DNA of 64,000 bases from Niallia circulans NBRC 13626. GTDB taxonomy: Bacteria; Bacillota; Bacilli; Bacillales; Cytobacillaceae. The notes under the pieces are model-generated. The model saw only the letters and a program-made list of their open reading frames with translations. It did no database searches and was not told the origin of the DNA. The DNA lies in NCBI RefSeq assembly GCF_001591585.1, contig NZ_BCVE01000012.1, forward strand, positions 62,001-126,000, given 5' to 3'. Shown here in pieces: positions 61,027 to 64,000 of this stretch. Position numbers and translations under genes: made by a program. Numbering within the stretch: position 1 is the stretch's first letter; every line of letters begins with the position of its first letter.

Positions 61027-63630
61027 TTAATTACCAGAGAAGGATAGTTCTACCTTCCTTTGCGAATTTTCCCCTATTAAGATCGAAGAATTAAATACCT
61101 TTTCTAAGTTGAGTATTGGTAACCAGGAGTAGTTTCTATTCTCTAAAATATCGTTTATTACTAACAGTAGGCCAGCAGAACCAGACATAATATCGCCAGA
61201 AAGTCTAAAGCATGAATCCCCAGGAACAAATATACAGTCATCATTCTCTAATAAATGTAGATTAAGGGTAAATAAAGCTGAGCTGACTAAACTGTTTTTA
61301 TTGGTATATAGCTCTAGGAGATTTGCAATAGCTAAAATACCAGTGGTTCCCTGAAATAATCCAGCGTTATAAAAACATTTACTTTTCGAAATTTTGCAAA
61401 TTCCATCAATTTCCTTATCCCATTTCTTTATGTCTGCATTCAGCTCTAATTCAATTATAGGAATAGCCAGTCCACTTCCTCCACCAGCGAGATATGGTAA
61501 AATCCTAAAATCATCATCTATATGATACAAGCCATCGTCATCAAATACCCCTAATTTCAAGTCCTTTTCTAATGCCTTTTCTGATAATTCCAGCCACTTT
61601 TGATCCTTTGTTTTTTTATATAATGCAGTAAAATACAGGGAAACTCCTGACCAACTTGTCATGACTCCCTTATCAACCACGTCGTAATCAAAAGTAATGA
61701 TAGGTGCATTAGAATTTAATTTATCTATTAATATCTCTCCAATAGAGAGACAAATATCTAGATATCTAGGATTATCATATTCGTAGCTAAGTCCTAAGTA
61801 TGCCAACCCAATCCCACTTAAACCTGCTGCAAGAGAAATATCTTCCATGTTTTTAATATCAATGTCTGAATCAAATAGGGCTTTTGCCTTTTCTTGATAA
61901 CCTAATTCCCATAAAACTGCAGCAATTCCCATTTTTCCAGTAAATAAGCCATTTTCTAAATGAAGTAATTGATTGATTTCTTGTTTTTCAATCCAATCTT
62001 TTACTGTTTGATTTATTCCACCGGTTCTATGTAAAGCCATTGCCGTACCAAAGCCGCCGGTCAATACATTTATTATTCCTGCTTCCATTTCATATTGACG
62101 AATATCTCCCGGTAAAAGTCTATCTTCCATTTTAACGTCTTTTAATATGGAATTCCGTAATTTTAATTTTAAGATAGATAAATCAAAATCTTGTTTTAAC
62201 TGGCCATTTGTACTCAATAACTCGTCCATAGGACGTGATTGATAGAAGTCACACAGCGATTTAACTTTGTCAATTATTTTAGTCGCTTTTTCTCCAAATA
62301 CAACCTGCACCCATTTACTATGAATGGTATCCAAATTCCAGGAAATATCTTGAACACTTCCAATTGGTACAAATAACTGTTTTGCTATCCTTAGTAATGC
62401 AAACCAATCACTTTGTTCTTTATTCATTTCTTGATGGCCTATATAACCAGGAGTCATTAATCCAGAAAGAGAATCATTTGTTGTGCTTGCTGTTTCAAAA
62501 TCTATTAATCTTACTTTCTCTTCGGGAGTGACTATAACATTTGCAGGCTGTAAATCGCCCATTCCTACATTATGCTCATGAATTTCATGTATAGCCTCAA
62601 TAAGTTGATTAATAATATTTATACATGCTTCAGTGTAAGACTCATTTTTTAGGGTAGAGCTGAAAGGGTAGTTCTTAACTAGCCACTCAGACAGTGAATC
62701 GCCTTCGATATACTCTTCTTCGATGAAATAATGCTCCCACGCACGAAAGGAACTTATTTTTTTAACTGGGAATGTTGTTTTTTCTAATTTATCAAGTATC
62801 TCACTTTCGTTTACAATCCTAGAAAATGCATCACGCCCTTGTGCATCTACCGCAGCATGAGGCCTTCCCTCTTTTAGAATGACCTTTGTATTGTTTTGTA
62901 ATTTATTCTCACAGATATATACGCCACCGCCATTACTAAAATGTAGAGCCTCTTTAATATCATAATTTTCAAGGGGTGAATAAGTATCATTTTGATCCAT
63001 CGCTTTGTCCATGGCTATAATTTCTGGAGGCTCTTCTACAAAGTCAGGCAGATAATAATAAGGAACCCTTTTATCTTCAATAAGTTCACCCTGTAAATTT
63101 TCTATAGCATCGACTTTTACTCCATCTATAAATGTAAATCTTGGCGCGAAGGCACCGTATCTAAAATAGACGTTAGAATCATACCATCTTTTATCATTTA
63201 GTATATACGGGCCAGGTTTTAAATGAGATAAGCTATTCTCTAGTAAACTTAATAACTCGATAAATTGATTAGTATTTACAGGATATATTGTAATAAACTT
63301 TCCTGAAGAACCTCTATCGCCATATTTGGAATCTTTCATTAGTAGCTCTGTAATACTTTTTACGTACTTAAATGATATATTTCTTTCTATCATTAACTTA
63401 GATACAATATCTAAAGTTGTTTGCGCCTCTTTCATGTTCGTACTAATATGAATCTTCCAGCCCTGATTAGGTAGTTTAATGTTTCTTTCCAAAACATTTA
63501 TCCAATGTTCTCCATCAATTACTATGTAGTTATCTGGTGGGCAGTCTAAATGGAGCAATCTTTGATTGTTTTCACTAGCAACATTATAATAATAGCCTTC
63601 ATTTATGTACTTTATATATCTATTATCCAT
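61027..63630 (-). CDS. Class III lanthipeptide synthetase (LanKC)
   Basis: 867 residues. An N-terminal phospho-Ser/Thr lyase domain (about 40-215) has KYGDRGSSGKFITIYP, LKPGPYILNDKRW and YFRYGAFAPRF. The Ser/Thr kinase domain (about 225-480) has VILKEGRP (Lys253), GMGDLQPANVIV (Asp359) and LIDFETA (Asp377). The LanC-like cyclase domain (about 510-830) has GLSGIGLAYLG, SWSGVSLYFTAL, LFQGTTGILAIANLL and SGSAGLLLV. The Cys/His zinc ligands of class I and IV cyclases are not at their places (FQGTTG for CHGxxG), which marks class III. It phosphorylates, eliminates and cyclises Ser/Cys in the neighbouring precursors. GAGGTGA precedes the ATG. Its flanking precursors and exporter confirm the role. 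Confidence 0.94.
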   Translation of the reverse strand: MDNRYIKYINEGYYYNVASENNQRLLHLDCPPDNYIVIDGEHWINVLERNIKLPNQGWKIHISTNMKEAQTTLDIVSKLMIERNISFKYVKSITELLMKDSKYGDRGSSGKFITIYPVNTNQFIELLSLLENSLSHLKPGPYILNDKRWYDSNVYFRYGAFAPRFTFIDGVKVDAIENLQGELIEDKRVPYYYLPDFVEEPPEIIAMDKAMDQNDTYSPLENYDIKEALHFSNGGGVYICENKLQNNTKVILKEGRPHAAVDAQGRDAFSRIVNESEILDKLEKTTFPVKKISSFRAWEHYFIEEEYIEGDSLSEWLVKNYPFSSTLKNESYTEACINIINQLIEAIHEIHEHNVGMGDLQPANVIVTPEEKVRLIDFETASTTNDSLSGLMTPGYIGHQEMNKEQSDWFALLRIAKQLFVPIGSVQDISWNLDTIHSKWVQVVFGEKATKIIDKVKSLCDFYQSRPMDELLSTNGQLKQDFDLSILKLKLRNSILKDVKMEDRLLPGDIRQYEMEAGIINVLTGGFGTAMALHRTGGINQTVKDWIEKQEINQLLHLENGLFTGKMGIAAVLWELGYQEKAKALFDSDIDIKNMEDISLAAGLSGIGLAYLGLSYEYDNPRYLDICLSIGEILIDKLNSNAPIITFDYDVVDKGVMTSWSGVSLYFTALYKKTKDQKWLELSEKALEKDLKLGVFDDDGLYHIDDDFRILPYLAGGGSGLAIPIIELELNADIKKWDKEIDGICKISKSKCFYNAGLFQGTTGILAIANLLELYTNKNSLVSSALFTLNLHLLENDDCIFVPGDSCFRLSGDIMSGSAGLLLVINDILENRNYSWLPILNLEKVFNSSILIGENSQRKVELSFSGN

Positions 63631-63646
63631 TAGTTCACCTCATTAT

Positions 63647-63677
63647 AAGCACAAATTAACCAAGTTAATTTGTGCTT
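63647..63677 (-). promoter_or_regulatory. Hairpin between the upstream precursor and the synthetase gene
   Basis: AAGCACAAATTAAC (63647-63660) and GTTAATTTGTGCTT (63664-63677) form a 14-bp perfect stem with a 3-nt loop. On the minus strand it is followed directly by the LanKC ribosome binding site rather than a T-run, so it should stabilise or attenuate mRNA. On the plus strand it has a T-run. Confidence 0.65.
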
Positions 63678-63692
63678 AATTTTTTGAATTTC

Positions 63693-63830
63693 TTATCTAG
63701 GAACTACACAGAAAAAAAGGCTTAAACCACTATGTGTTTTGCAGTTAACGCTGACATTTGAACCAATTGGCGGCTCATCGTTCTTTTTATATCTTAAACT
63801 TTGCAGAGATAAAACATCCGTTCTAGACAT
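63693..63830 (-). CDS. Class III lanthipeptide precursor, upstream divergent copy
   Basis: 45 residues, with AGGAGGTG 5-6 nt before the ATG. The leader MSRTDVLSLQSLRYKKNDEP has the LSLQ motif. The core region IGSNVSVNCKTHSGLSLFFC keeps the same ring architecture: Ser24-x2-Ser27-x2-Cys30 and Ser34-x2-Ser37-x3-Cys41. Unlike the others it carries a tail, VVPR, after the last Cys. It lies 62 nt before the synthetase. It should give a second, clearly different peptide from the same enzyme. Confidence 0.85.
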   Translation of the reverse strand: MSRTDVLSLQSLRYKKNDEPPIGSNVSVNCKTHSGLSLFFCVVPR

Positions 63831-63851
63831 AGTCACACCTCCTTTCTAGTT

Positions 63852-64000
63852 TTATAATTTATAGGTTTTAATACTTTCTAAGTTGTTCCCTTTTTTATTG
63901 GCATGTAGATATAAATTTTCTATGTGTTCCCCCCAATAAGGGCCCCACACTATATCTTTAACACTATTAAAAGATAAACTTGTATTTGAAAATTGGAAGT
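63852..64000 (-). CDS. C-terminal fragment of an upstream gene of the lanthipeptide cluster
   Basis: Open reading frame entering from the window edge; the last 48 codons are visible, including DIVWGPYWGEHIENLYLHAN and the end KGNNLESIKTYKL. Only 21 nt separate its stop from the next precursor, so it belongs to the same operon. The fragment is too short to identify. A modification enzyme, a protease or another cluster protein is possible. Confidence 0.6.
   Translation of the reverse strand, partial: FQFSNTSLSFNSVKDIVWGPYWGEHIENLYLHANKKGNNLESIKTYKL

Noticed and set aside
61027-63630. Class II (LanM) or class IV (LanL) synthetase
   Set aside because: The protein has a separate lyase and a DLQPAN/DFE kinase domain, unlike LanM. 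The cyclase domain lacks the zinc-binding Cys and His expected of LanL.

Overview
The window looks like chromosome of a low-GC, endospore-forming Bacillaceae bacterium. The sequence shows strong AGGAGG-type ribosome binding sites, SinR, a LiaIHFSR envelope-stress operon, a spore-germinant receptor operon, MotAB stators and YwaC, TopB, PsuGK and YclM homologues in Bacillus-like form. A Niallia/Cytobacillus-like relative is a guess. No rRNA, tRNA, CRISPR array, prophage or intact insertion sequence was seen.

Layout. 1-5 kb: sinR, pseudouridine catabolism (psuK-psuG), flagellar stator (motA-motB) behind a sigma-D-like promoter, and a DUF1992 gene. 5-17.8 kb: mostly single housekeeping genes, including topoisomerase III, a HAD phosphatase, an M29 aminopeptidase, acylphosphatase, MscL, a Bax-inhibitor-1 protein, an acyl-CoA thioesterase, CorA, an ECF sigma factor and a lipid flippase-like protein. 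18-21.5 kb: liaI-liaH-liaF-liaS-liaR, with no liaG. 21.6-27.1 kb: a germinant receptor operon D-B-B-A-C. 27-33 kb: a DEAD-box helicase, the (p)ppGpp synthetase YwaC and a heterodimeric multidrug ABC exporter. 33.5-42 kb: two M20 amidohydrolases and a five-gene oligopeptide importer, separated by two copies of a palindromic intergenic repeat. 42-54.4 kb: two methyltransferases, an amino-acid ABC importer, aspartokinase III, an MFS exporter, a LysR regulator, AzlCD and, unusually for this group, a glutaminyl-tRNA synthetase. 54.5-57.2 kb: a 906-residue TPR protein whose dynamin-like GTPase P-loop has lost its lysine and serine/threonine.

The most interesting region is 58-64 kb, a class III lanthipeptide (labionin-type) cluster on the minus strand. 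It has a divergent precursor, a LanKC synthetase with lyase, kinase and cyclase domains, seven further precursors (six in an exact 156-bp tandem array) and an ABC exporter. The six array precursors and the exporter were hidden among short ORFs and a TTG start. All eight precursors share a leader motif (VLSLQ or VLGLQ) and the core pattern SxxSxxC then SxxSxxxC, which predicts two labionin/lanthionine rings of unequal size. Hairpins lie just before the synthetase and just before the exporter, and a possible promoter overlaps the synthetase stop codon. This arrangement could make precursors in excess of the enzymes. No leader peptidase is present, and an unidentified upstream gene is cut by the window edge.

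Basis: domain and motif calls come from reading the translations. Functional names rest on family knowledge. Promoters, operators and start choices are inferences. No database search was run.
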